A DNA stretch of 64,000 bases, from contig NZ_JAHBGE010000001.1 of assembly GCF_018390635.1 (NCBI RefSeq), positions 54,466 through 118,465 of the forward strand, given 5' to 3'. This stretch comes from Ancylobacter lacus. Its GTDB lineage: Bacteria; Pseudomonadota; Alphaproteobacteria; Rhizobiales; Xanthobacteraceae. Shown piece by piece: positions 16,655 to 24,646 of this stretch. Position 1 is the first letter of the stretch; the number at the start of each line of letters is the position of its first letter. The notes under the pieces are model-generated. The model worked only from the letters and a program-made list of their open reading frames with translations. It was not told where the DNA came from and did no database searches. Position numbers and translations under genes: made by a program.

Positions 16655-17713
16655 ATGGCGACCGCGCCGTCCACCGATGCCTCACCGTGGTGGAGCCCGC
16701 ATGTCCATGCCGACCGCCGGCCCTTTCTGCTGGGGCGGCAGCACATCGCGGCGGCGCTGCGCGGCTTCTTCGCCGCGCGGGATTTCGTCGAGGTGGAAAC
16801 CCCCATCCTCCAGGTCTCGCCCGGCAACGAGACCCATCTCCACGCCTTCCGCACCGAGCTCGTCGCGCCCGACGGCACGGCGCAGCCGCGCTATCTCCAC
16901 ACCTCGCCGGAGTTCACCGCCAAGAAGCTGCTGGCCGCGGGTGAGCCACGCCTCTTCACCCTGGCGCGGGTGTTCCGCAATGGCGAGCGCACCGCGCTGC
17001 ACCACCCGGAATTCACCATGCTGGAGTGGTACCGCGCCGGGGAGGGCTATGAGGCGCTGATGGAGGATTGCGCGGCGCTGCTGGCGGCGGCGGCCGCCAC
17101 GGTCGAGGCGCGGGCGTTCAGCTTCCGCGGCCTTGCCGTCGACCCGCTGGCGCCGCCCGAGCGGCTGACGGTGGCCGAGGCATTCGAGCGCTTCGCCGGC
17201 ATCGACCTGCTCGCCGGCCTCGGGCCGGGCGGGGAAACCGACCGCGACGGGCTGTGGCAGGCCGCTCGGGCCGCGGGCCTCCGCGTGGCGGACGACGATG
17301 TGTGGGCCGATGTCTTCACCCGGGTGATGGTGGAGAAGGTGGAGCCCCGGCTCGGCATCGGCCGCGCCACCATCCTGTGCGAATACCCCGTCGCGGAAGC
17401 GGCGCTGGCGCGGCCGAAGCCGGGCGACCCGCGCGTCGCCGAGCGGTTCGAGCTGTATGCCTGCGGGGTCGAGTTGGCCAATGCCTTCGGCGAGCTGACC
17501 GATGCCGCCGAGCAGCGCCGCCGCTTCGTCCGCTGGATGGACGAGAAGGAGCGGCTCTATGGCGAGCGCTACCCGATCGACGAGGATTTCCTCGCCGCGC
17601 TGGCGGCGATGCCGGAGGCCTCGGGCATCGCGCTCGGCTTCGACCGTCTGGTGATGCTGGCGACCGGCGCCAGCCGGATCGAGCAGGTGCTGTGGGCGCC
17701 GGTGGAGAGGTAG
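16655..17713 (+). CDS. epmA: Elongation factor P--(R)-beta-lysine ligase (EpmA/GenX/PoxA)
   Basis: 352 residues, a class II LysRS-like catalytic core without the N-terminal anticodon-binding domain. Motif 1 region: FFAARDFVEVETPILQ; motif 2: LARVFRNGERTALHHPEFTMLEWY; motif 3: ASGIALGFDRLVMLATG. It attaches beta-lysine to EF-P. ATG 16655 has GGAGA upstream; the divergent partner is efp, a strong functional link. The beta-lysine-producing aminomutase EpmB is not in this window. The stop lies 7 bp from the end of the AT-rich insert gene. Confidence 0.95.
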   Translation: MATAPSTDASPWWSPHVHADRRPFLLGRQHIAAALRGFFAARDFVEVETPILQVSPGNETHLHAFRTELVAPDGTAQPRYLHTSPEFTAKKLLAAGEPRLFTLARVFRNGERTALHHPEFTMLEWYRAGEGYEALMEDCAALLAAAAATVEARAFSFRGLAVDPLAPPERLTVAEAFERFAGIDLLAGLGPGGETDRDGLWQAARAAGLRVADDDVWADVFTRVMVEKVEPRLGIGRATILCEYPVAEAALARPKPGDPRVAERFELYACGVELANAFGELTDAAEQRRRFVRWMDEKERLYGERYPIDEDFLAALAAMPEASGIALGFDRLVMLATGASRIEQVLWAPVER

Positions 17714-17720
17714 GGCGGCA

Positions 17721-18269
17721 TCATGCCGGCCATGCTGGCCACTTCGTAATTAGGGCCATATAGTTCCAGAACATAATTCCAACTGCAAATAAAGCGCTAA
17801 TTATACTTAAAAATAGAATAACAAACCACGTCCACAAAAACATAATGCTTATTTTACTATCAATTTTTTGATTTAATTGAAGTTTTTGAAGAAATTCAGA
17901 TGGAGTTAAGTTATTATTTGACAATAACCGCATGTTGCGATGGAGTGTAATTCCATTAATTATCATTTTATATATTTCGAAGAAAATAAATATTGCCAGT
18001 GAAAATACAAGACTTATACCAATATAAGCATTTGTTTTTGCGTTTAAATGTTCAGAAGTATTTGACCAAGCGGTGAATGCGCCGGCATATCCGCCCGCCA
18101 TGACTATCGTCGTATAAGTCGCTGCTTTATCGTAAGCTTTAGACTGCATTTCGAGCAAAAGTTCTACGGTATCGCGCTTTTGTTTTTCTTCTTTTTCATT
18201 AAGGCTCCTGCCGATAGCCTCATTGAAATGAGACGCAAGGGTCTTTCTGATTTTAGGTTGTTCGTCCAT
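17721..18269 (-). CDS. Hypothetical three-TM membrane protein on an AT-rich insert
   Basis: 182 residues. A charged cytoplasmic N-terminus (about 1-45, SLNEKEEKQKRDTVELLLEM, probably helical or coiled) is followed by a short hydrophobic segment (about 50-68, TYTTIVMAGGYAGAFTAW) and two long strong ones: IGISLVFSLAIFIFFEIYKM, and a last one from IMFLWTWFVILFLSIISALF to VGIMFW. Composition is unlike all neighbours: rich in Asn, Ile, Lys and Phe with AT-ending codons. GGGGG precedes ATG 18269. The last residues (KWPAWPA) run into GC-rich DNA next to the epmA stop, so the native C-terminus may have been altered at the junction. No family recognised; recent acquisition is likely. Confidence 0.75.
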   Translation of the reverse strand: MDEQPKIRKTLASHFNEAIGRSLNEKEEKQKRDTVELLLEMQSKAYDKAATYTTIVMAGGYAGAFTAWSNTSEHLNAKTNAYIGISLVFSLAIFIFFEIYKMIINGITLHRNMRLLSNNNLTPSEFLQKLQLNQKIDSKISIMFLWTWFVILFLSIISALFAVGIMFWNYMALITKWPAWPA

Positions 18270-18345
18270 GACTAGCCCCCTGTTTTTGTTTGGCAGCAAC
18301 GTTGCAGTCAGGGCCGACGATAATCGTTCGTATTGTAGAGTTACA
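17740..18345. other. AT-rich insert (probable horizontally acquired DNA)
   Basis: About 600 bp with roughly one third G+C by eye, against about two thirds on both sides. It lies exactly between the epmA stop and the end of the uracil-DNA glycosylase gene. It carries one gene and its promoter region. No transposase, integrase, tRNA or clear flanking repeat is visible, so the entry route is unknown. Confidence 0.7.
18296..18327. promoter_or_regulatory. Two short palindromes upstream of the AT-rich insert gene
   Basis: GCAACGTTGC (18296-18305) is a perfect 10-bp palindrome, and ACGATAATCGT (18317-18327) is a perfect 11-bp palindrome. Both lie 27-58 bp upstream of the start at 18269, where a promoter would be expected. 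They are candidate operator sites; significance is unproven. Confidence 0.3.
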
Positions 18346-18358
18346 GAGTGCTCACGCC

Positions 18359-19033
18359 TCACACCCCCGTATCGAGAAAGCGCCGCACGCTGGCGAACAC
18401 CGCGCGGAACATCTCCGGCGTCAGCACGCCGGTGTTCGTGTTGTAGCGCGAGCAGTGGTAGCTGTCGAAAAGGGTTATCGGGCCAAGCGCGTGGCGGGCG
18501 CCGTGGGCGAATTTATAGTGCGAGAGCCGCAGCCCGTGCGCCGCCACCACCTGGTCATGGGCGATCTTGCCCAGCGCCACCACCGCCGCGAGCCGGGGCA
18601 GGGCGGCCAGCGTGCCGGAGAGGAAGGGGCGGCAGGTCTTCATCTCGTCCGTGGTCGGCTTGTTCTCCGGCGGCACGCAGCGCACCGCATTGGTGATGCG
18701 GGCCTGCGTCAGAACGAGGCTGTCGTCGGGCCGGGCCTCGAACCGGCCGGTGGCGAAGCCGAAGTCGAGCAGGGTCTGGTAGAGCAGCTCGCCGGCATAG
18801 TCGCCGGTGAAGGGGCGCCCGGTGCGGTTGGCGCCGCGCAGCCCCGGCGCCAGCCCGACGATGAGCAGGCGTGCGTCGCTCGGCCCGAAGGAGGGCACCG
18901 GCGCGTTGTGCCAGCCCGGCTCCTGCGCCCGCCAGTGCGCGCGGAAGCCGGCGAGGCGGGGGCAGAGCGGGCAGTCGCGCGGGGGCTCGGCGCCGGCGGC
19001 CGGCGCGGTCGATGGAGCGCGCATGGGTGACAT
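18359..19033 (-). CDS. Uracil-DNA glycosylase, family 5 (UDGb-like)
   Basis: 224 residues. It removes uracil (and often hypoxanthine) from DNA for base excision repair. The motif GLAPGLRGANRTGRPFTGDYAG (residues about 64-85) is the family 5 version of the UDG active site. Cysteines that can ligate a 4Fe-4S cluster are Cys21 and Cys24 (CPLC) plus the later pair in VRCVPPENKP and MKTCRPF. The second active-site motif is FDSYHCSRYNTNTGVL near the C-terminus. The start is uncertain: MSPM at 19033 or the Met three codons later. It follows the NYN gene by 23 bp on the same strand. Confidence 0.92.
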   Translation of the reverse strand: MSPMRAPSTAPAAGAEPPRDCPLCPRLAGFRAHWRAQEPGWHNAPVPSFGPSDARLLIVGLAPGLRGANRTGRPFTGDYAGELLYQTLLDFGFATGRFEARPDDSLVLTQARITNAVRCVPPENKPTTDEMKTCRPFLSGTLAALPRLAAVVALGKIAHDQVVAAHGLRLSHYKFAHGARHALGPITLFDSYHCSRYNTNTGVLTPEMFRAVFASVRRFLDTGV

Positions 19034-19056
19034 CGGCTTTCGGAATGCGGGGGCGT

Positions 19057-19677
19057 TCAGCCCTCGGGCAGGTCGTCCGGGGCGGCGGCCGGCGGCGGGT
19101 TGCGGCGTTCGAGGAAGCGCGGCGTCTCCTGCATGCGGCCGGAACGCTCGCCGGGGTCGCGGCCGATGCGGGCCTGAAGCTCCACCAGGTCGATGAAGGC
19201 GTCGGCCTGCCGGCGCAGGTCGTCGGAAATCATCGGCGGCTGGGTGTTCACGGTCGAGACGACGCTCACCCGCACGCCCTTGCGCTGGATCGCCTCGACC
19301 AGCGAGCGGAAATCGCCATCGCCGGAGAAGATCACGATGTGGTCGACATGGGCGGCCAGCTCCATCGCGTTCACCGCCAGCTCGATGTCCATGTTGCCGC
19401 GGATGCGCCGGCGCCCCTGGCTGTCGGTGAACTCCCGCGCCGGCTTGGTCACGACCGAATAGCCGTTGTAATCCAGCCAGTCGAGCAGCGGGCGGATGGA
19501 GGAGTATTCGGTGTCTTCCACCAGTGTGGTGTAATAGAATGCACGCAATACATAGCCGCGCGACTGGAATTCCTTCAGAAGCCGCTTGTAATCTATGTCG
19601 AAACCCAGCGATTTGGTCGCGGAGTAGAGATTGGCGCCGTCGATGAAAAGCGCGGTCTTTTCCATAGTGCTGGCCAT
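19057..19677 (-). CDS. NYN-domain protein (LabA/DUF88 family)
   Basis: 206 residues with a PIN-like NYN fold. Acidic residues expected at the metal site are in ALFIDGANLY, RGNMDIELAVNAMELA and FSGDGDF. NYN proteins are usually RNases or RNA-associated. The C-terminus is a short Pro/Arg-rich tail. Several starts are possible: ATG 19677 (MASTMEK), ATG 19665 (MEKTALF), or TTG 19686; none has a strong ribosome site. It is directly upstream of the uracil-DNA glycosylase gene and divergent from rpoZ, an arrangement that recurs in alphaproteobacteria as far as I recall. Confidence 0.88.
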   Translation of the reverse strand: MASTMEKTALFIDGANLYSATKSLGFDIDYKRLLKEFQSRGYVLRAFYYTTLVEDTEYSSIRPLLDWLDYNGYSVVTKPAREFTDSQGRRRIRGNMDIELAVNAMELAAHVDHIVIFSGDGDFRSLVEAIQRKGVRVSVVSTVNTQPPMISDDLRRQADAFIDLVELQARIGRDPGERSGRMQETPRFLERRNPPPAAAPDDLPEG

Positions 19678-19939
19678 GACAGGCAATACCCGGCAGTGTC
19701 GAAAAAATCAGGGGGCACGTTCGCGTGCGTAACAACGGACATCATCCTAACACAGCGCATTTATGGCGCGTAGAAGGCACCCCCCCGGTTTTCCTGAGCC
19801 GGCGATCTTTTCCCCATCCCCTTCCGTCAGCCGGCTTTGCCCGGGCGGCGGCGGGTCCGGCGCGGGGTGCCGGCTTGCTCTCCGGCCCGGCTTGGTCTAT
19901 GGGAGCCGGTGAATCCCCAAAATCCAGGAGTGCCGAGGC

Positions 19940-20332
19940 ATGGCTCGCGTTACCGTCGAGGATTGCATCGACAAGGTCGACAACCGCTTCGAACTCGTTC
20001 TGCTCGCCGGCCATCGCGCCCGGATGATCTCGTCCGGCCAGCCGATCACCGTCGACCGCGACAATGACAAGAACCCCGTGGTGGCCCTTCGCGAGATCGC
20101 CGAGGAGACCATCTCCCCGGAGGATCTGAAGGAAGACCTCATCCACTCCCTGCAGAAGTTCACCGAGGTGGACGAGCCGGAGCCGGAGACGGTGCCGATG
20201 ATCGCCTCCAGCAGCTCGGAAGGCGGCGGCGACGATTCCGACGTCATGCTCGACCGCATGACCGAGGAAGAGCTTCTCGCCGGCCTCCAGGGCCTCGTCC
20301 CGCCCGAGCCGAGCGACGAGGACGAGGGCTGA
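19940..20332 (+). CDS. rpoZ: RNA polymerase omega subunit
   Basis: 130 residues. The opening [28 protein letters not shown] is the canonical omega N-terminus, which clamps the beta-prime subunit, and [11 protein letters not shown] is the second conserved block. The C-terminal half is the acidic, poorly conserved extension common in alphaproteobacteria (ending EPSDEDEG). It precedes rsh, the usual order; omega also forms part of one ppGpp site on RNA polymerase in proteobacteria. It is followed by a strong terminator. Confidence 0.97.
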   Translation: MARVTVEDCIDKVDNRFELVLLAGHRARMISSGQPITVDRDNDKNPVVALREIAEETISPEDLKEDLIHSLQKFTEVDEPEPETVPMIASSSSEGGGDDSDVMLDRMTEEELLAGLQGLVPPEPSDEDEG

Positions 20333-20355
20333 TCCCCTCTCCCGATCCGAACCCG

Positions 20356-20387
20356 ACGGCCCGGCCCATGCCGGGCCGTTTTCGTTT
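20356..20387 (+). terminator. Rho-independent terminator after rpoZ
   Basis: ACGGCCCGGC (20356-20365) and GCCGGGCCGT (20370-20379) form a perfect 10-bp stem with a CCAT loop, followed by TTTTCGTTT. It should separate rpoZ from rsh transcription. Confidence 0.9.
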
Positions 20388-20519
20388 CCGGCCCAAGGCC
20401 CTGTCGCGGCGACGTGTTTTGCCGCAGCGCGGTGATACGCCGCTTGCACCCGCGCGCCCGGCAGACGATATCTAGCATTCGGGGCCGGCGTCCGGCCCTT
20501 CTCGCGGGTGTGATCTGTC

Positions 20520-22733
20520 ATGATGCGGCAGTACGAGCTCGTCGAGCGCGTCCGCCGGTACAACCCGAACACCGACGAAGCGCTGCTCGACCGGGCCTAT
20601 GTCTATGCGATGCGTGCGCATGGCACGCAGACCCGCGCCTCCGGCGACCCGTATTTCTCGCACCCGCTCGAAGTCGCCGCGATCCTCACCGACCTCAAGC
20701 TCGACGACGCCACCATCGTGGCGGCGCTGCTGCACGACACGATCGAGGACACCGACGCCACCCGCGAGGAGATCGAGACCCGGTTCGGCAAGCAGATCGC
20801 CGCCCTCGTCGAGGGCCTGACCAAGATCAAGAAGCTCGACCTCGTCTCGCGCCAGGCCAAGCAGGCCGAGAACCTGCGCAAGCTGCTGCTCGCCATCGCC
20901 GACGATGTGCGGGTGCTGCTGGTCAAGCTCGCCGACCGGCTCCACAACATGCGCACCCTCAAATGGGTGCCGGAGGAAAAGCGCAGCCGCGTCGCCCAGG
21001 AGACGCTGGACATCTACGCCCCGCTCGCCGGCCGCATGGGCATGCAGGACATGCGCGAGGAGCTGGAGGACCTCTCCTTCCGCCAGCTCTCCACCGAGGC
21101 CTACAACTCCATCCTCGCCCGGCTGCAGGCGCTGAAGGACAGCAGCGGCAAGGTGCTCTCCGCCATCGAGCGCGAGCTGGCGGAGGCGCTGGCGCAGAAG
21201 GGCGTCACCGCGCAGGTGAAGGGACGGGAGAAGCGGCCCTATTCCATCTGGCGCAAGATGGAGCAGAAGTCGGTCGCCTTCGAGCAGCTGTCCGACATCT
21301 ACGGCTTCCGCATCATCGTCGAGGACACCGCCCAGTGCTACGCCGCACTCGGCGTGGTGCACACCAAGTGGCCGGTGGTGCCGGGCCGCTTCAAAGACTA
21401 CATCTCCACCCCCAAGCAGAACGACTACCGTTCCATCCACACCACCGTGGTCGGCCCCGGCCGGCAGCGGGTGGAGCTGCAGATCCGTTCGCGCAAGATG
21501 CACGAGATCGCCGAATACGGCATCGCCGCCCACGCGATCTACAAGGACGGCGCCAGCGCCACCGAGGACCTGCTCACCCGCGATTCCAGCGCCTATGCCT
21601 GGCTTCGCCGCACCATCGAGCTGCTGGCGGAGGGCTCCAGCCCCGAGGAGTTCCTCGAACACACCAAGCTGGAGCTGTTCCACGACCAGGTGTTCTGCTT
21701 CACCCCCAAGGGCCGGCTGATCGCGCTGCCGCGCCGCGCCACGCCGATCGACTTCGCCTATGCCGTGCACACCGACGTCGGCAACATGGCGATCGGCGCC
21801 AAGATCAACGGCAAGGTCTCCCCGCTGGTCTCCGAGCTTCACAATGGCGACGAGGTCGAGATCATCACCTCGCCGGCGCAGACCCCGCCGGCGGCGTGGG
21901 AATCGATCGTCGTCACCGGCAAGGCCCGCGCCGCCATCCGCCGCGCCACCCGGGTCGCGGTGCGGGCGCAATACGCCGCGCTGGGCCGCAAGATCGCCGA
22001 GCGCGCCTTCGCCCGCGCCGGCAAGCCGTTTTCCGAGGAGAAGCTCGCCGGCGCGCTGAACCGGCTCGCCCGCGCCTCGCTGGAGGATGTCTATGCCGGC
22101 GTCGGGCGCGGCGAGATCCGGCCCGACGACGTCATCAAGGCGCTGCACCCGGAATGGTCCGGCGCCCGCCCGCCGGAGGAGCGCGCCGCCGCCCCGCGCG
22201 GCGAGGGCTGGTTCGAGCTGAAGCGCGGCCAGAGCCTGAAGTTCAAGATCCCCGGCATCGAGGCGGAGGCCGACCCCGCCACCGCGATCCCGATCCGCGG
22301 GCTCAACGGCGAGCTGCCGGTGCGTTTCGCGCCCAATGGCGGGGCGGTGCCGGGCGACCGCATCGTCGGCATCCTCTCGCCGGGGGAGGGGATAACGGTG
22401 TACCCCATCCAGTCCCCGGCGCTGCAGGACTTCGAGGAGGAGCCGGAGCGCTGGCTCGACGTCCGCTGGGACATCGACGAGGAGAGCCCGCAGCGCTTCC
22501 CCGCCCAGATCGTGGTCACCGCCACCAACGAGCCCGGCTCGCTGGCGCAGATCGCCCAGGTGATCGGCGAGCGGGACGGCAACATCGCCAATCTCAGGAT
22601 GTCCTCACGCTCGGCCGACTTCACCCGCATGGTGATCGACGTCGAGGTCTATGACCTGCGCCACCTCAACGGCATCCTCGCCGATCTGCGTGCGCGCCCT
22701 GTGGTGTCGAGCGTCGAGCGCCTCAACGCCTGA
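20520..22733 (+). CDS. rsh: Bifunctional (p)ppGpp synthetase/hydrolase (Rsh, RelA/SpoT family)
   Basis: 737 residues, the full long-RSH layout. The N-terminal HD hydrolase domain has YFSHPLEVA and His72-Asp73 in ALLHDTIEDT, indicating an intact hydrolase. The synthetase domain (about 235-350) has KGREKRPYSIWRKM, FEQLSDIYGFRIIVED, RFKDYIS and QNDYRSIHT. TGS (about 385-445, FCFTPKGRLIALPR) and a C-terminal ACT domain (about 660-735, INDEPG-like TNEPGSLAQIAQVIGE) follow. Alphaproteobacteria usually have this one bifunctional enzyme controlling the stringent response. Start may be either of the first two ATGs. Confidence 0.97.
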   Translation: MMRQYELVERVRRYNPNTDEALLDRAYVYAMRAHGTQTRASGDPYFSHPLEVAAILTDLKLDDATIVAALLHDTIEDTDATREEIETRFGKQIAALVEGLTKIKKLDLVSRQAKQAENLRKLLLAIADDVRVLLVKLADRLHNMRTLKWVPEEKRSRVAQETLDIYAPLAGRMGMQDMREELEDLSFRQLSTEAYNSILARLQALKDSSGKVLSAIERELAEALAQKGVTAQVKGREKRPYSIWRKMEQKSVAFEQLSDIYGFRIIVEDTAQCYAALGVVHTKWPVVPGRFKDYISTPKQNDYRSIHTTVVGPGRQRVELQIRSRKMHEIAEYGIAAHAIYKDGASATEDLLTRDSSAYAWLRRTIELLAEGSSPEEFLEHTKLELFHDQVFCFTPKGRLIALPRRATPIDFAYAVHTDVGNMAIGAKINGKVSPLVSELHNGDEVEIITSPAQTPPAAWESIVVTGKARAAIRRATRVAVRAQYAALGRKIAERAFARAGKPFSEEKLAGALNRLARASLEDVYAGVGRGEIRPDDVIKALHPEWSGARPPEERAAAPRGEGWFELKRGQSLKFKIPGIEAEADPATAIPIRGLNGELPVRFAPNGGAVPGDRIVGILSPGEGITVYPIQSPALQDFEEEPERWLDVRWDIDEESPQRFPAQIVVTATNEPGSLAQIAQVIGERDGNIANLRMSSRSADFTRMVIDVEVYDLRHLNGILADLRARPVVSSVERLNA

Positions 22734-22801
22734 TCGCGGCCTCGCGGAACTTTTGCGCCCGATGCGGCTTTGTTCCCCCTGAAACACGGGAGACGACACC
22801 C

Positions 22802-22990
22802 ATGCGCGCCGAATTCCTCGCCAGTTTCTACCGCCTCGCCGCCGGCAGCCTGCGTGAGGCCTGCGGCCGGGTTCTGCGCAACCCGGGGGTGGAGGCGGAA
22901 GGCAAGGTGGCGCGCCTGTCGGGACAGGCCGGGCTGGCCTGCCTGCGGGCGCGTTCCGGCGGCGCCCGGCTGCTCCGTCGCCCGGCCTGA
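22802..22990 (+). CDS. Small CsbD-like protein
   Basis: 62 residues. The segment GSLREACGRVLRNPGVEAEGKVARLSGQAG (about 15-44) follows the CsbD pattern GK.KEAAGKVTGNPELEAEGK...GKAQ, a small general-stress protein family, although the Lys-rich character is replaced by Arg. The first 14 residues and the Arg-rich tail are less typical. GGGAG lies 9 nt before ATG 22802. It sits between rsh and the transglutaminase-like gene. If real, a stress role would be by family only; CsbD proteins have no known biochemical activity. Confidence 0.6.
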   Translation: MRAEFLASFYRLAAGSLREACGRVLRNPGVEAEGKVARLSGQAGLACLRARSGGARLLRRPA

Positions 22991-23043
22991 CACGCGGCCC
23001 CGGGGATTCGCCGGGCTCACCCACCAGCTCAAGGACATGCCCG

Positions 23044-23880
23044 ATGCGCATCCGCTTCGGCTTCCGGCTGGCGCTTGACTGCGCGCAGCCCACGCCCGCC
23101 CAGTTCCTCGTCGACATTCATCCCTCGCGCCGCCGCGACGTCCTTCAGGAAGGCGCGCTCGGCCTGCAGCCGCCGGCCCCGGTGCGCACCCACACCGACG
23201 GGTTCGGAAACGTCGTGCGCCGGCTCACCCTGCCGGCGGGGCGCACCGTGATCGAACGGGACGGCATCATCCGCGACAGCGGCCTGCCTGACCCGGTGGA
23301 GCCGGCGGCGCGGCAGACCCCGGTGGCCGATCTGCCGCCGGACGCCATGCCGTTCCTGCTGCCGAGCCGCTATGTCGAATCCGACCTGGTCGGCGGTGAG
23401 GCGTGGCGGCTGTTCGGCCATGTGCCGGAAGGCTGGGCGCGGGTGCAGGCGATCTGCGACTATGTCCACCAGCGCATCGCTTTCGGCTATCACCACGCCG
23501 ACAACACCCGCACGGCGTGGCGCAGCCTCAGCGAAGGCCGGGGCGTGTGCCGCGACTTCGCCCATCTCGCCATCGCGCTGTGCCGGGCCATGAACATTCC
23601 CGCGCGCTACTGCACCGGTTATCTCGGCGATATCGGCGTGCCGCGCGACCCCGCGCCGATGGATTTCAGCGCGTGGTTCGAGGCCTATCTCGACGGCCGG
23701 TGGTACAGCTTCGACGCCCGCCACAATGTGCCCCGCATCGGACGCGTGGTGATCGCCCGCGGCCGGGATGCCGCGGATGTCGCCATCGTCAGCACCTTCG
23801 GGCCGCACATGCTGACGCATTTCGAGGTCTGGACCGACGAACTGGCGGAGGAAGCGCCGACGGCCCTCGCCGCGGAATGA
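23044..23880 (+). CDS. Transglutaminase-like family protein
   Basis: 278 residues. An N-terminal beta-rich region (about 1-95) precedes the transglutaminase-like cysteine-protease core. The catalytic Cys is in GRGVCRDFAHLAIALCRAMNIPARY and the catalytic-type aromatic/acidic part in FSAWFEAYLDGRWYSFDARHN. The His-Asp equivalents are probably in ARHNVPRIGRVVIARGRDAADVA. Bacterial members act as peptidases or amide hydrolases; the target is unknown. No signal peptide is present, so it is probably cytoplasmic. ATG 23044 fits the family N-terminus (MRIRFGFRLALDCAQPTP). Confidence 0.88.
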   Translation: MRIRFGFRLALDCAQPTPAQFLVDIHPSRRRDVLQEGALGLQPPAPVRTHTDGFGNVVRRLTLPAGRTVIERDGIIRDSGLPDPVEPAARQTPVADLPPDAMPFLLPSRYVESDLVGGEAWRLFGHVPEGWARVQAICDYVHQRIAFGYHHADNTRTAWRSLSEGRGVCRDFAHLAIALCRAMNIPARYCTGYLGDIGVPRDPAPMDFSAWFEAYLDGRWYSFDARHNVPRIGRVVIARGRDAADVAIVSTFGPHMLTHFEVWTDELAEEAPTALAAE

Positions 23881-24049
23881 CACGGGCAGGGGCGACAGCC
23901 GGCCGGTGACGCGGCCGGGGCTCGCCGGCAGGAGGTGAGGGGACGAGCGGCGTGCCGCAGGCCGGGCCTCGGGACCGGCGACGGTGACGTTGGCCGGCGG
24001 ATCGGCTATCACGGCCGCCGGACCCATGCACCAGCCCACTGGACGCGAC

Positions 24050-24646
24050 ATGACGCAGGACGAGGTTATGGAGGAGTTCCGGTCCGCCGGCGCCCTCCTC
24101 GAAGGCCACTTCATTCTTTCTTCCGGTCTGCGCAGCCCGGTCTTCCTGCAGAAGATGTTCATCTTCCAGGATCCGGCGCGCACCGAGACGCTGTGCCGGG
24201 CACTGGCCCAGAAGGCGCAGGCCCGCTTCGGCACCATCGACTATGTCGTCTCTCCCGCCGTCGGCGGCATCGTGCCGGGCTATGAGACCGCGCGCCATCT
24301 CGGCGCCAAGGCGATCTTCGTCGAGCGCGAGGACGGCAGGTTCGCGCTGCGTCGCGGCTTCGCCATTCCCGAGGGCGCCCGCGTGCTGATGGTGGAGGAC
24401 ATCGTCACCACCGGCCTGTCGTCGCGCGAATGCCTCGCCGCCATCGCGGAACATCCCGGCCATGTGGTGGGCGCCGCCTGCCTGATCGACCGCTCCGGCG
24501 GCAAGGCCGATCTCGGCGTGCCGCTGGTCTCGCTGGCCCAGCTCGATATCCCGACCTATGCCCCCGACAACCTGCCGCCCGAGCTCGCCGCCCTGCCGCC
24601 GGTGAAGCCCGGCAGCCGCGGCCTCAAGTCCGGCGCCCCGGCATGA
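24050..24646 (+). CDS. pyrE: Orotate phosphoribosyltransferase
   Basis: 198 residues. It transfers ribose-5-phosphate from PRPP to orotate in pyrimidine synthesis. The PRPP-binding motif is [30 protein letters not shown] (about 20-35) and [19 protein letters not shown] are the other landmarks. ATG 24050 ([10 protein letters not shown]) has GGA at -10 and matches family length; ATG 24026 would add 8 residues. The stop overlaps the pdxJ start (ATGA), so translation is coupled. Confidence 0.95.
   Translation: MTQDEVMEEFRSAGALLEGHFILSSGLRSPVFLQKMFIFQDPARTETLCRALAQKAQARFGTIDYVVSPAVGGIVPGYETARHLGAKAIFVEREDGRFALRRGFAIPEGARVLMVEDIVTTGLSSRECLAAIAEHPGHVVGAACLIDRSGGKADLGVPLVSLAQLDIPTYAPDNLPPELAALPPVKPGSRGLKSGAPA

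Noticed and set aside
20414..22654. A 746-residue same-strand frame overlapping rsh
   Set aside because: It is an Arg/Ala-rich alternative frame of the rsh gene, whose product is fully recognisable.
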